The notes under the pieces are model-generated. The model ran no database searches. It had not been told where the DNA came from and worked only from the letters and a program-made list of their open reading frames with translations. From positions 314,131,085 to 314,195,084 of the forward strand of contig OW240916.1 of NCBI GenBank assembly GCA_933207985.1: 64,000 bases of DNA. Reading direction: 5' to 3'. The position numbers and the translations under genes were made by a program. The DNA comes from Pelobates cultripes. Its lineage: Eukaryota > Chordata > Amphibia > Anura > Pelobatidae. Positions 31,853 to 44,290 of the stretch are shown piece by piece (the stretch's first letter is position 1; every line of letters starts with the position of its first letter).

Positions 31853-34800
31853 TTAGTTTACCTGTGATACCAGATTTCCCTCCTGCTCTTCCCCTGCCTC
31901 TCCAATAATGAATACTTCCCACGACTCTTTAGCTGCGGTTCTGTATGTCGTTGCCTTGAGCTCAGTGTGTATTCTCGTCTCATAGTCAAGGTTCACGGTG
32001 ACTTGCTTTATTAATGTCACCCTCTCTGAAGCCGTCGCCTGTTTCCAGGCCCTCGCTATTTGGTTAGCAGCAATTAAAATATGGAACAGTAAAAATGCCT
32101 GGGGTTTGGTAAATTACTAGAGTTTAAATGAAGAGGAGCCCGCATTCGGGCTGGAGCTCTATTGTAAGGCGTAAGGCTCTCGAGATTATTGTTTCCACCC
32201 CCTCCCAGTATGCTGTAATGAGTGGGCATTTCCACCATATGTGATACATCTTTCCCTCCCTGTTTCCGCATCTCCAACAGTGCTTTGAGGTCTGGGGGTA
32301 AATGATCGCGAGCCTAGTCGGCACCATGTACCATCTGTATTGGATCTTTCGCATCAGCTCCAAATGTGATGCATATCTAGTTCTGCCCTTATGTGCTATG
32401 AATGCTTTCTGCCATTGTTCCCTTAATAATGTTTTGCCTATATCTGCTTGCCATGCCTCCCTAAACTGATCTGACACAGTGGCAGTTGAGTCATTTAGTA
32501 ACATGTATTTATGTGAGATTGTTTTTTTCGGTAGGATTCTGGATTCACAAATGCGTTCTATGTTCTCTATCGTCCTGGGTGTGACTTGCTCTTTGTCATT
32601 CTCTAGGAGTGATTTAATCTGCAAGTATGAAAATAAAGTGTGGGGTGGTAGATTGAAACGTTTTTGGAGGTCTGGAAATTGTAGAGGTGTTTGACCAGTG
32701 TGCAATCCACCCTGTTCCCACGACCGGTAGTTAAAAGTGGGGTTAACAATGTGCAGACTATATAGTGGAGTTGCCAGTGACCATTGTTTAGTGTAGCCCA
32801 TGTGAGGTCTGGCTGCGTCCCACGTTCTCAACAGTAGCAACGTGGTGTTGGGCATTTCTGGTGATTTAGAGCGTAATTTATGAGGTATCCAGAACAAGTG
32901 GTGAATGCCTTTTGGGCACGACCACGTTGATTCTATGTCTGCCCATTGCGGTCTATCTTCATCTTTATGGGCCAGAACGGCCATGGTCATCAAGGTCGTT
33001 TTGCAGTATAAACCTACGTCAGGTAGTTCCAAGCCACCCTCTACACAGTATCGATTCACCCAGACAAATCTATTTAGGGTTTGCTGAAATTTTTGCAAGA
33101 ATGCTTTGGACAAATAGATTTGTAATGTGCGTAACAGATAGTGGAATTTAGGCAGCACAACCATTTTAACGGCCGCTATCCTACCCACCCAGGATAAGTA
33201 TTTGTCCTCCCATGTTCGTAAGGTGTCAGAGATCTCCTTCATCAGTCTGACATAATTATGCTTGTGTAGACCAGCTATGGTTTTCGGTATCCTCAGGCCC
33301 AGGAAGGTGAGATAGTCATCTCTCCAATCCAAGGGGATTGTAGCTCTCAATTAGGCTGTTTGGTTGGTTGGGCACCTCCACCCCCATCGCCTGCATCTTT
33401 GCTGCATTAAATTTGTAGTATGACTGATTCCCATAGGAGCAGATTTCGCTCAGGAGGTTTGGCAGCGATACCTGGGGCTGCGTGAGTGTGAGCAGAATGT
33501 CACCCGCAAATAGATTTGCTTTGTCTTCCCTCCCACCCGCACGCCATGAATGGATGTTGTGGCGGAACCAGCCTCGCCACTGGGCATTGGAGAAGACTGA
33601 TTGCCGGCCTCCTGCCCTGTGACTATGGTCCCATGTTGAAAGGATGGATTTTCCCCTGCAAAGACCCAAAAGCTGGGTCTTTCGGTACTTTCCCTATGTG
33701 AGCAGTGTTACCCAGATAGCTATGTCATGGAGCCCATTTGTATAATGGAAGACTATGGGAAAGACTTTGGCTCCATGGCAATGTGTGTGCTCTGAGCGCC
33801 ATTCAGTAATACTGTGCGCTCAGATCTGAGCTATCTGGGGATATGTTGAATGTACCTGTTTTGTGCAATGGCTGCACAGTTATATGTTTTTATGTGTTTT
33901 ATTGTCTTTTGCTGCCATGTGTTCAATGGAGTTTTGCCTCTTACCTGGAGATAATTGGATTACTTCCCCAATTATCTCCAGGATAGAAGACTCTGTGGAA
34001 CTGGTTTTGGGCAGAAAAGCCATGCTGCATTTGGTCAAATAGGACTTCTCCTTAACTTTTGAACCACTGGACCAATATGTATGATTTTGACATATGTTTG
34101 TATTTGGAGTATGCTGATTTTATGTGAATGTGATGCATACTTTTCAAGTTATGAATAATGTGGAAAAACTGTATTTCTCTGGCTGTGATAATTAGATTAA
34201 CCATAGTGTTCAGTAATTATATCACAGCCAGAGGGGAGGATTTTGTGTGGGAGTGTCTTTCTGTAATGTACGTGTGTTATTGGTTGTTATGTAAAACCCT
34301 GTGGGCAGTACTAAGTTTGTGGATTGGGAATAAAAGAGGCTGTATGTGCCAGTCCAGTCAGTTCCTGCTTAACGCTCAAAGTGAAGTGTCGTCTCATTAT
34401 TGGGGGAGGATTTATTGTATGCTGTTCCAGTTTGACTACTAGGAGTCTAAACCCATCCGTATGGTTTTTGCCTATTCAGCTGTTTATAGCATTCATAGGC
34501 TTGAGAGAAGGTATACGCTTCTTCGGTTCGGTGATTGTGGTGTCGGCCAGAGTGCTTGGAGTCCTCAGGAAACGTTAGGAGCATCCTTTAAATGAGGTAC
34601 CCAGTCGGGGTGCCAGGTGATCCATTACAGATGTGTTCTCTCTAATTTTAATCGCCTGGGGCTAGCACATACAGTAGGGGGGAGAGGGGACATCCCTGTC
34701 TTGTGCCATTTGTGAGCCGGAAAGGGTCCGACAGTAACCCAGAGTTCAGCACTTGTGCAGACGGTGAGCTGTATAAGGCCTCTATCACCGCCACTACCCC

Positions 34801-35226
34801 GCCTGGAATTCCAAACCTTGACAAAACCGACTGGAGGAACTCCCAGTGCAAACGGTCAAAGGCCTTTTCCGCGTCGATGGAGACTAAAATTCCCCCACTG
34901 AGCTGCTTGTGAAGCCTATATAGGAGAGTTATGACTTTTCCTGGTGTTATCTATCCCTGCCTCCCCCGGACAAATACTTGGTCGTTGTGCACGATATGCG
35001 GCAGTAAGGACCCCAATCGTGTAACATCTGTGTTTAGGAGCGATATAGGGTGGAAGTTTTGCGGGGATATTGGAGGTTTGTTCGGTTTTGGAAGTGTGAT
35101 AATGTGGGCTAGTAGTATTTCTTCGGGTAGAGTTTTGGTGGTGATCGCTTCGTTGAAAGTTTTAACCAGGTGGGGCGCCAGGCTCTCACTGAATTTTTTA
35201 TTGTATGTAACTATATATTCTTGATG
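31853..35226 (-). pseudogene. L1 ORF2 reverse transcriptase and C-terminal region, degenerate
   Basis: Reading from 35226 downward: a LPKPNKPP...NFHPISLLNTD segment (RT motif region), then SIDAEKAFDRLHWEF and TNGTRQGCPLSPLLYVLA (34650-34720). The LTR interrupts here. Continuing: a shifted NLFAGDILLTLTQP (33480-33520), the YADD-box region with the second residue pair changed to GD. A 408-codon open stretch (33350-32124) follows, with WEDKYLSWVGRIAAVKMVVL and the C-terminal HCWRCGNREGKMYHIWWKCP Cys/His motif. A final frame ends IAANQIARAWK...SQVN at 31853. Normal ORF2 function would need several repairs. Confidence 0.88.
33558..34629 (+). mobile_element. Solo LTR with 5-bp target duplication
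   Basis: 1072 bp from TGTGGCGGAACCAGCC to GTGATCCATTACA, flanked by GATGT on both sides (33553-33557 and 34630-34634). It starts TG and ends CA as LTRs do. A TATA-like and polyadenylation-like GGGAATAAAAGAGGCTG lies at 34327. A stem-forming CTGGAGATAATTGG/CCAATTATCTCCAG sits at 33949-33983. Removing the LTR and one GATGT makes the flanking L1 sequence continuous. There is no internal retroviral coding sequence; it arose by recombination between the two LTRs of an endogenous retrovirus or similar element. Confidence 0.9.
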
Positions 35227-35349
35227 TAAAGATCAAATTATTCCAGTGTGTATTATATATTTATTTATTTGTATCCATTATTGTTTTGGAATTATTTTAA
35301 ACCATGAATGCTCTTCATACATAATTTAGGGCACTACATAAAATAACAA

Positions 35350-35778
35350 TTCCATGAACCAATCTGTATTCCTAACACTATGTATCCCCTGCCCCCAGCC
35401 ATTGTAAAGGGTTGAAAAACCTAATTCCTGCGCCGATGTCCATCAGTGCGGGATGAGCTTCTTCTACGGCAACGTCGGTGCAACCCTGGAACTTAATGCG
35501 CATGCTTGGCTTGTGACCTTCCCCATAGGAAAGCGTTGAATCGATGCTTTTCTATGGGGGTTTTCAACACGCTGGATGTTCTCATGCAAAGAGAAGTCAA
35601 ACGTGGAGAAACGGCAGGAAGCGCTTCTAGTGGCTGTCTAGTAGACACACTAGAGGCAGTCTTAACCATGCAATGTCAAAATTGCAGTTTCTTTTAAACT
35701 GTTAAGGGAGCAGGGATATTGCACTGAGACCACTTCGCAGGAGATGACGTTGTCTTGTTGCCTATAGTGTCTCTTTAA
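35350..35778. mobile_element. T2/Kolobok-like MITE
   Basis: The right end CTATAGTGTCTCTTTAA with TTAA at 35775 is clear. Internal CCTTCCCCATAGGAAAGCGT and TTTTCTATGGGGGTTTTCAA match the body of the 4252 element (CCCCGTAGGAAAGC). The left end is blurred near ATTCCTAACACTATG at 35370. Confidence 0.65.
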
Positions 35779-36469
35779 ATAAAATAACACATATTATTCC
35801 ATGCATACTGTCTTATAAATAAACAGTTTTTGTAACTGCAAATTGTTTGCTGGTTGTTATCCAGAGCCACATCTATCACACAGCACCCTGTAGTGGTGAT
35901 GTAGTTTTCCTTTTAAGGAGTGGAGTGTGACATTATGTCTCCATGTAACCTCCATCCTTATAACTTGCACAGCATGAGGAAACATTCAGAGATCTGTGCT
36001 TTTTTAAATGATTGACTGGTACTCATTCATCTTAATGCAAGCTGTGGTTCCTTTATATGTATACTGGTTCCTGTATGTTTTCACAAAGCATTATTCACCA
36101 AAGTTAGAGTTTCAGGGAATTCTGAGTGAATTTAAAGTTAATTTAAAAATTTAGTCTGAAATAGCAAAGGTCGAACAATTCTTTCAGTCAGTTTTGTTTT
36201 CAATTTGGCTATACTGGCTTTACATTTAAATGGGTTTGGACAGATATATTATCTCAAGCAGGCAGTGGTGTTCTTTCAGGCGGGTGTCATTCTTTGCCGA
36301 GACCAGTTTTTGTGGCCATGAGGTAATGGCATACCAAAAAAACTTGATCTGCACGGCAGTGGAGTGCACACACTTGGTGCATTTAAAGGACCAGTTTGTG
36401 CACTGTAACAACTTCATATAAATGAAGGTGTTCTGGTGTGAGGAGGTCCAGGGTGCCATCTTACCTTAA
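35779..36469. other. Intron, no gene recognised
   Basis: Unremarkable intron sequence. Short open frames around 36230-36460 on both strands show no family resemblance. Confidence 0.5.
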
Positions 36470-36541
36470 CCCCTTAAGGACACATGACATGTGTGACATG
36501 TCATGATTCCCTTTTATTCCAGAAGTTTGGTCCTTAAGGGG
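36470..36541. mobile_element. 72-bp TTAA-flanked mini-element
   Basis: CCCCTTAAGGACACATGACA ... TTTGGTCCTTAAGGGG between two TTAA sites (36466 and 36542). The ends are inverted repeats of 12 bp (CCCCTTAAGGAC). A nearly identical 70-bp copy lies at 42472-42541. The ends resemble the left end of the large repeat at 5608, so it may be a minimal internal-deletion derivative. Confidence 0.85.
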
Positions 36542-36889
36542 TTAAAGAGTTAAACTATTAATGAATGGTTAAACCCCAAAGTCTGGGGGTGGGTACCAAA
36601 CCCGCCACTTAGGACCAGGTGTCTCACAGCTCAGTAAAAAACTGTTAGAACAATGATTCATTAGTAATTGAACTGTAATGGTTACTTTCTGCTGGTGCAG
36701 CTTTAAACAATGCATAGTTTTATGTCAAGAGCTAATAAACAAAAATGTTCCTATCTGTATTACAAAAATGTGTCTTTTATGCATTTGTTTCTCAGCAGCA
36801 AATTGTGAAAATTGTGCCTGTAGGAATAGGGTAAAAATAGTTTGTATCTCCTTGTATATTACTGGCATCTTATTACAAATATTTTATAG

Positions 36890-36957
36890 GATGATGTGCA
36901 ACCGTCCCAAGATGCATTGCCCCAGAAGACAGTCCTAAAAATCAATAGGATTCCAAG
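36890..36957 (+). CDS. MAN2A1-like: MAN2A exon h: short linker exon
   Basis: A 68-nt exon between ttttatag and AG|gtaaga, encoding DDVQPSQDALPQKTVLKINR followed by IP and part of an Arg codon. It corresponds to the DLKQKSQDSLPQKN region of MAN2A1 and to the DDTRLSHDALPE region of MAN2A2. This is a variable linker before the first C-terminal beta domain. It is too short to be noticed by open-frame length, but its phase (2) fits both neighbours. Confidence 0.88.
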
Positions 36958-38148
36958 GTAAGATTCTGATTGCGCAGTTTGACATGTACACTTTTATGAA
37001 GGTTTTTGCATTATTCCTTGAGATTTAAACTTTTTTTTTTCTTTTCTCAATAAGTAAATTGTTTTTCCCGGGTTAACAAATGTGAGCTGTAGCTATAGCT
37101 GTCCTTTAAGGGAACAGCCTAAACCACTTCAGGCGTGTGCTCCCAAACACAATTTATTGAACTCCTTAGGCTTTTAAAAAAAAATAAAAAAGTTCTCCCG
37201 ACTGACTGGGTTTATTAATGGTCAGGTTTCCATGGTTTTGACAATGAATAGCTAGTACAGAAAAAATAAAGTTCAAATTGTCACATATACCTCTTAAAAT
37301 ATCTTAATTGATTCCAAATCCGCGTTTGTATTTTAATATAAATATTTAGACTGTTACAGAAGTGATTAGACAGTTAGTTCATTAAAAATAAAATATTGTT
37401 TAAATAATGTAATATATAAGATTATATGATACAGAATCCTTGCTCTGTCTATTAACTATTGGCTCGCTGACTGCAGTGGGCCGCAGAGATTAACGGTCGG
37501 TCAACATCTTGTAAGAAAATATTTTTCTCAATAAAAAGGTGACTGAATCCCAAAAGAACCACAAAACAAATGAAAGGAATGAACTAAGGAAAACTAATGC
37601 AGCTAATAAACCTCAATACATATTGGACCAACAGAGTGATTTAAAAACAACCTCCTTATAGGTATCTGTAAATGGGCATAACACTGCCAAACTCTTTCAA
37701 ATAAGATTTCTCCTAAAATTCATCAGAACTACACACTAATGATCATATCACAAAATATCCTCTGTAAAAAAGCATAGATTAATCAAAAGTTTCAGTCTAC
37801 TTGATCCTGCTACACTGCTTGACATACAATCACAAAGCACCTGTTTGCTTCTCTCCACAACACATACCAATAGCAGTTTAAAGTAACCCTTGCAAAACAT
37901 GGGGAATGCTGTATATAATATCAATCTGAACTGGTCGGTTAAAATACTGTATCCATACAAAAAACAAAGCTTTGAGCTTATATTGCAATACATTGCTAAA
38001 AACAATATCTGACCGGTCGTGTATAAACCATACCAAAATGAGCACAATCACCACAAAATATGGATTAGCTACACAATGCAAATGGCAGTGTGTATGCATA
38101 CTTAAACTGATACATCTCAAATAGTTTCTACAATTGTAATTAATATCA
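36958..38148. other. Intron, no gene recognised
   Basis: AT-rich. GGCTCGCTGACTGCAGTGGG at about 37461 and short open frames at 37748-38201 on the - strand were examined. They have hydrophobic content but no recognisable family and no coding bias. Confidence 0.5.
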
Positions 38149-38403
38149 GTTAAAGGGAACCTACAGCCTGGAAAAAAAGAATAGTTAGTTTGGTCAACCA
38201 CCCTTTAAGTTGAAAAAAATAATTTTAATAAAGCCTTCATTAAAGGATTTTCATCGCTGAGACTACTCTGCTGTATTTGCCCACTTCTCCTCCGGTGATG
38301 TGAGCATCTAAGCTGACATCACCCATGATCTGCTCCAAGCCATTGCTTCTCATTCAGTTCTGAAGTGATGAAGTGGTCTAGGTGACTTCAGTGTTCCTTT
38401 AAT
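38149..38403. mobile_element. Short T2-like MITE pieces
   Basis: GTTAAAGGGAACCTACAGCC to CCACCCTTTAAG (38149-38210) forms a very short TTAA-bounded unit. A second piece runs from ATTAAAGGATTTTCATCGC (38240) to GACTTCAGTGTTCCTTTAA (38403). Confidence 0.55.
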
Positions 38404-40328
38404 TTTGTTTTGTTTTTTTAAGATCCCTTGGACCCATTTCCGGCTACTATGTGCATGCCTCAACCACAGTTTCTTTATGCATGAAAAGATCAACCAGGCG
38501 CTTTCCTGAAAGTAACTCGTAGGCCTTCATAGATGTTATATAAGGGAACAAGCAATAAGGAGATGACATGTGCAACAGAATAAACTGCTTAATATTTGCT
38601 TACATAAGACAAAAGAAAGCAAATTGCACATTCACACTTTAGACACCTTGTGCACTCTGGCTGTCTCGAAAGTGAATTTCCCTCTGTTCCTTCTTGTGTC
38701 TCCTTGGAAATTGCTCATTTCGTCCCACATTGAGAATTTCTCACCCGTCGTTTGCCCTGTAAAAATGCTTAAAATTAGAGAATGTTCGACATGATGCCAA
38801 GTTCAGCAAATCTATTTGTAAAATATGATACCATATAGTTCTAACAACCAGCTTAAATAGCGGGGAGAGAGAGAGGAGAACATTGCTTCATTTACAGTTC
38901 TTATAATTACTGTATCTTTTGTGAATCCTTTTTTACAATTACATTAAACTGTATTTTTTAAACTGTTAAAGGTAGATTATTAAGGATAAAACAGGTAGTG
39001 CATGCATGATAGAAATGAGCATGGATTAAGGTTGGGGGTAGGTACACTTGAAGTTAAATACTTTTTAACCTCAGAGTTATTGGTGTATGTCACTGGGACA
39101 GGTTGTGTAGTGTATAAAGGTCTGTCTTAAATGTATCACTAGCAATTGTGCATGTTTATAGTCATGCATGTTTTGTTATTGTGTTATATATGGCCACGAT
39201 CTCCAAATGTTGTTTTGCAGTTTGTCATTCAGCCTAGTTGTTGAACATTCTATTTTGTGGTTATATACCCTGTCTTGTTAGATAACAATTCTGTAGTACT
39301 TAGAGTCCTTCAAATGTTTTTTTTCCTTGCTGTACTGTTTATTGTACCAGTCAAGTAGTGAAGCAGTTTGACTTATTAGCTGGGGTCTGCTGACAATGGA
39401 GAGATACTGCACGGCTTAACTCAGGAGAGCTTAGGCGCTTCTAGCACTCTGTCGTTAATTGTGAGGTAGGGGTGGTCCTCAGGTAAGAAGTTAAACCATT
39501 CTAAAATGGATAGGCTCCTTACAATGAGCGCGGCCAGTACACTCTTTGCACCATAAGCACTGCATCGTGGAGTGTTCCTTTAATGTTTGTTAATCCTTCC
39601 CCTCTTCCTCATAAGTATTTCTTTCAAGATTGGCAACTTGACATAGCACATTTAATTAGTTTTGTGCATCCAGAATATCCAATATACCCGCTTGTCTCTA
39701 AAGCTGCATTTGTACAAATTATTGAACACAAATGTAATTCGATTTGGAATCCCTCCAATACCTCTCGACATAAACCCTTTCGTTAGAATTACATTTTCAT
39801 TTGTAATCTAGGCATCTTGTATTTTCCGGGAAATACTTTATGGATGGTATCACACTACTTGGCTACCTAGGATTTTAAGGTTTGCCTCCCACTACCAATG
39901 GGATTTTTAATTTACACCTCAGTTTTGGAATAAAGGGTTGGAATCATGGAGAAGAGTTTTGTCTTTCATACTCAGTAAGTCTAAGTGTAAGGTATTTGGA
40001 AGAAGATCCATGGCAGGCCAGAGAGGACATCAGTGTAATGCAGTTAAAGCTATTTATTCTGAAGATCCAGCAAAAGTCCTCTTTTTGGCTTGTCCCCGTA
40101 AATGGCAGTCGGATAATATTCCTGAAGGTAAACAAAGAGTTATGTGCAGAAACGTCTCTACAAATTATTTGTCAAATTTTAATATGAAAGTCCAGTCATT
40201 TAGCTTGTATTGCTAATCTATGTTCAGTAATGATTAGTGTTTTCTTTTTAATTTAATTTATGTGAGTACTTTAAACAGCTAATTTTAATTGCTTCTAACT
40301 AGGGTCGTAAGCAGTAGTAATACTTTCA

Positions 40329-40882
40329 TTAAAGGGACACTCTAGTCACCTGAACAACTTTAGCTTAATGAAGCAGTTTTGGTGTATAGAACATGCCCCT
40401 GCAGCCTCACTGCTCAATCCTCTGCCATTAGGGAGTTAAATCCCTTTGTTTATGAGCCCTAGTCACACCTCCCTGCATGTGACTTGCACAGCCTTCCATA
40501 AACACTTCCTGTAAAGAGAGCCCTATTTAGGCTTTCTTTATTGCAAGTTCTGTTTAATTAAGATTTTCTTATCCCCTGCTATGTTAATAGCTTGCTAGAC
40601 CCTGCAAGAGCCTCCTGTATGTGATTAAAGTTCAATTTAGAGATTGAGATACAATTATTTAAGGTAAATTGCATCTGTTTGAAAGTGAAACCAGTTTTTT
40701 TTTTTCATGCAGGCTGTCAATCATAGCCAGGGGAGGTGTGGCTAGGGCTGCATAAACAGAAACAAAGTGATTTAACTCCTAAATGACAGTGAATTGAGCA
40801 GTGAAATTGCAGGGGAATAATCTATACACTAAAACTGCTTTATTTAGCTAAAGTAATTTAGGGGACTATAGTGTTCCTTTAA
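40329..40882. mobile_element. T2/Kolobok-like MITE, complete
   Basis: A 554-bp element with TTAA at 40329 and 40879. The left arm TTAAAGGGACACTCTAGTCA...GCTTAATGAAGCAGTTTTGG pairs with the right arm ...AAAACTGCTTTATTTAGC...GGACTATAGTGTTCCTTTAA, making almost the whole element a long imperfect palindrome. The best-preserved copy of the subfamily also found at 44502-46034 and 54436. Confidence 0.85.
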
Positions 40883-42125
40883 GGTGTCTGCCACTTCAAA
40901 CCAAACCTAACTTTCTCCTATTGTTTCCTCCCTCTTTCAGAATTTGTTCTTCTTTTCTTCACTTCTATTTCTCTTTAAAGGGACTACTTCATCTTATGCA
41001 TTTTTCTTACACTTAAGCTCCACCCAATTTGTCACAATTGTCAAGTGTAGGAAAATACACAAGACAAAGTACCCTACTTTGTCTTATATTTTAAAGAGAA
41101 ATAGATCAGAAATGAAGAAAAGAAGAACGGAATCTGAAAGAGGAAACAATAGGAGAAAGGTAGGTTGACTTGCGGTGACAAAGCCACTTTAACTGCCCAG
41201 CCCTTACTTTGAATGTGTATGGAGCTGGGTGTACTTGCGTGGACAAAAGTTAATCAGCCCTTCGTGAATGTATTTTAACATAAACTGCTTTTTTGTGATC
41301 TATTTTTATTTATTTTTTTGTATAGATGAATGTTAATAAGTTGTGATATGATCATTAATTAGTGGTTAGGTTGACCTTTACAAGAGTGAATATTTAATTA
41401 TTTGTAATAGTTTGGAGATTGTATGCCTTTTTATGTAAAAGCGCTCTTTCAGTGCAGTCTTTCTGCTACATATTGGGAATGAAAGTGATAAGCTTGTCTC
41501 TCCTAATAGAACTCTGCTTCTAACTATGAAACATTATTTGAGTTAATGTATATTCAGAGTGTATGTAAGACATAGGCCTACAAGTTGTAAATATGTATTG
41601 CATCTGCTAATAGGCCTTCATAGATGTTATACGCATGTATCTTCCCTTTATTTGTGCATTCAGTGCTATCTACTTACGGAAACACTCCATGCCACGGAAT
41701 ACACCCCAAAGGAGATTGCATTCACAGTGGCCATTCCAGGCTGCTTGTTAATCTGTGTGCGAGTGCATGGGATTTGTGTATCAGTGACCCTTCCTTCCAC
41801 AAAATATTTTTAAACTAGTTTATTAACACAAGGAGAATGACACTTAACATTAAAATATGTACACCACCATCTCAAAATGCATGGACTTCATGAAACGAAC
41901 GTTTGTTTAAGCAAATGCTATTTTAAATGTTCATTAAGCTTTTAAAGACTGATATATCTTTACTAGTGTCGTAAACTTTAATATTTCACAAATCTGAATA
42001 ATCCTTTTTCTTTAAAGCTTTTCTTGTATTAGGATGGTTTGGCATTTTGAATGGAATAAAGACTTTAACATGCTGCAACATTATTTCCTTCAATGAATGA
42101 ATGTGCATAACGTTCTATATTACAG
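40883..42125. other. Intron before exon i, no gene recognised
   Basis: A second fold-back pair occurs at about 40925-41160: GAATTTGTTCTTCTTTTCTTC...CTCTTTAAAGGGACTACTTC and its complement ending AGGAGAAAGGTAGG. It is probably another small palindromic element. The remainder is AT-rich intron. Confidence 0.5.
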
Positions 42126-42291
42126 GTACCTAGCCGTTTTTAACCCCTCTGACCAAGAACGTTTCACTGTGGTTTCCATATATGTAAATTCTCCAAAAAT
42201 TGAGGTCCAAAATGCTGGAGGAAAACCTGTAAAATCCCAGATCAGTGCCGTGTGGGATGGAGCAACCTCTGTGTCACGGGACACTTATCAG
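42126..42291 (+). CDS. MAN2A1-like: MAN2A exon i: first C-terminal beta domain
   Basis: The acceptor is atattacag and the donor is CAG|gtagac. The exon reads RYLAVFNPSDQERFTVVSIY and then VNSPKIEV, GGKPV and QISAVWDGATSVSRDTYQ. YLAVFNP.DQER and VNSP are alpha-mannosidase II signatures. The exon starts with the last base of an Arg codon and ends in phase 0, directly before the 11.2-kb nested-transposon intron. Confidence 0.92.
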
Positions 42292-42471
42292 GTAGACTTA
42301 ATTGTTCCTTAATTTGTTGGTAATACAATGTATAATGCATACTATAAAACAATTAAATATCAGGAAGAGGCAGCTCCAATCAGAAACTCCTAATTATAAA
42401 AAGTTATTAGGGTACGCTCTTTAGCCCATTTGCCTTTCTTTGTTATGTGTATGTCACGATTTTCTGTTTAA

Positions 42472-42541
42472 CCCCTTAATGACACACGACATGTGACATG
42501 TCATGATTCCCTTTTATTCCAGAAGTTTGGTCCTTAAGGGG
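42472..42541. mobile_element. 70-bp TTAA-flanked mini-element, second copy
   Basis: CCCCTTAATGACACACGACA ... GGTCCTTAAGGGG between TTAA at 42468 and 42542. It differs from the 36470 copy by a few bases. Confidence 0.85.
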
Positions 42542-42978
42542 TTAAACAGTTATTCCAACATCAATGATTACTTCTGCTTTTAGAAGTGGTGCTGGTGGTA
42601 GGAGTCTGTATGTGCAGCATTACTTATTGAAACGCTGCACATCCAAAGATGCATGAACTTTTTGGCAGCAGACATAATGAACTCCTACTCTTTCAGGCAT
42701 CGCTGGGGTTGCATCTGCAATGGAAAGCTTGAATCTCCGCTTGCCTGCATTTGTAGCTCTGTTTTGTTATTGTTTTAAATAATCCTAATCTGTCACGTGC
42801 TTCTCTATGAGATGCATTTGTTTGGATCATCTAGGGGATAGTAGTGATGCGGCATGTTGGGATGGGACATGGAATTGCTCGAGGAGAGATTTGTCTTGCT
42901 CTGGATTCAAGGTAAGTTAATTTTACAGGGTTTCAGGGATGTGGACATACTTAATAGTGCCCAGTAGGTCAGTATAAA

Positions 42979-42983
<5 letters not shown>

Positions 42984-43036
<53 letters not shown>
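42984..43036. repeat. (TA)n microsatellite
   Basis: About 26 perfect TA units, the longest in the window. Confidence 0.97.
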
Positions 43037-43038
<2 letters not shown>

Positions 43039-43795
43039 TTGCATAGTAAAAATGGGTTATAGTAACTTTTTACAGTTTGCTGTTTACATTTGTTGCTACT
43101 TTATTTCTGCAAACTATTTGTCTTCACATATAGCTGTAATCAAAATTATTCAACCCAACCTAAAAATCTGATTTATTTTTAAAATATACAGACTTTCAGC
43201 TGTTTGCAATGAACAAATAAAAAAAAATAGTTGAAAAGTTGAAGAAATAGGGGTTACACTACCTGGACGCAGAGCCGGCGCAACAGTTAGGCGAACTAGG
43301 CATTCGCCTAGGGAGCCGGCCTGCTGGCGGCGCCCACCGGGATGTTTCCTGGTGGACTGCCTGCCCCTGTCCGGGGCTACAGCACTGGGTGAGCGGCTCT
43401 TGAGCCGCCCCCAGTGCCGGGCCGATCTTCAAGGTGCACGGAGGTGGGGGTGCCAAGTGGAGCCCTGTTATGGGGTCCAGGAGGTGGCCACCTTAGGGCA
43501 CCCTCTGAAGCGGTGCTAGGTAAGGCAGAGCAGGCACCTGCTTACCTTGATGGCAAGTGCCTGCTCTGCCAACAAATGCCAGTGACAGTCCGGAGGAGAT
43601 GGGGAAGGAGAAGCCAGGTGGCGAAAGAGGCTGTTCTTGCAGCCTCTCACGCCTACCTTGAGCGCCCTCTGTAATGCCAGGAGCCGGAATATGACGTCAT
43701 TCCGGCCCTGGCATATTAAACAGCAGGTGGAAGAAGTGAGGAGTTGCCCCACACTGGACCCCAGTGAGGTGAGTGTTTGACGGTCAGGGTGTGTG

Positions 43796-44290
43796 TGTAA
43801 CGGAGCTCCCTGTACCCCTGGCTGGGTACCTTTGCCAAGGGCTGCTTCCTAGCTGGAACAGGGGACAAACCGCAGCACTTCTGCACGCGGTCGCCGTGGC
43901 TTGACTGGGGTCCTGGAACCGCTTCCTCCTGCAGCCGAATGGGGAACTCGCTCTAGCAACCCTCAGGCACTGGACGACACTCAGTCTTGGGAGCTCTAGT
44001 CCTACAAGGACTTTCCCTCGTTTAATCCTCCACACTGGAACAGTGATTAATGAGTAGCCCTTTCCCCTCCCAGTAACCAGGCGACACATAGTTAACGGAG
44101 TACAAGTTGGAATACGTTTAATCTGGCCAGGTGGCCTGCTTTTATATTGTTTCAAATACAGTTGAGCACGCCCATGACACTCCCACAGAAAACAGGATAA
44201 TCCCTCCCCTATGTCTGGGAGATAATTGAGTCGGGAACTGTACAAAACTCCATTATCTCCAGGCACAAAAAACACACATTTCACAAACAC
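43796..44290 (-). mobile_element. LTR-like sequence, partial
   Basis: Read on the - strand it ends ...GGAGCTCCGTTACA at 43796 and contains CAATATAAAAGCAGGCC, a TATA box, near 44140. CCTGGAGATAATGGAG and CAATTATCTCCC stems resemble those of the solo LTR at 33558. CCATTACA and CGTTACA are the respective 3' ends. The other end (44290-44405) and a target duplication were not resolved. Confidence 0.55.

Larger units (their letters stand above)
31210..35226 (-). mobile_element. L1-type LINE, 5'-truncated, split by a solo LTR
   Basis: On the - strand a LINE runs from about 35226 down to a T-rich (A-rich on the - strand) tail near 31210-31245. It covers ORF2 from the early reverse-transcriptase region to the stop, plus about 600 bp of 3' untranslated sequence. 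The 5' part (ORF1 and endonuclease) is missing. A solo LTR (33558-34629) divides it. Small frameshifts make it a dead copy. Confidence 0.88.

Noticed and set aside
37748..38201. Overlapping - strand open frames with hydrophobic stretches
   Set aside because: No family resemblance, no splice sites in place, and composition like surrounding AT-rich intron.
42835..42911. Exon-like 77-nt block with TCTAG before and AAG|GTAAGT after, between MAN2A exons i and j
   Set aside because: Exons i and j join in phase 0 and are contiguous in the family; inserting 77 nt would shift the frame.
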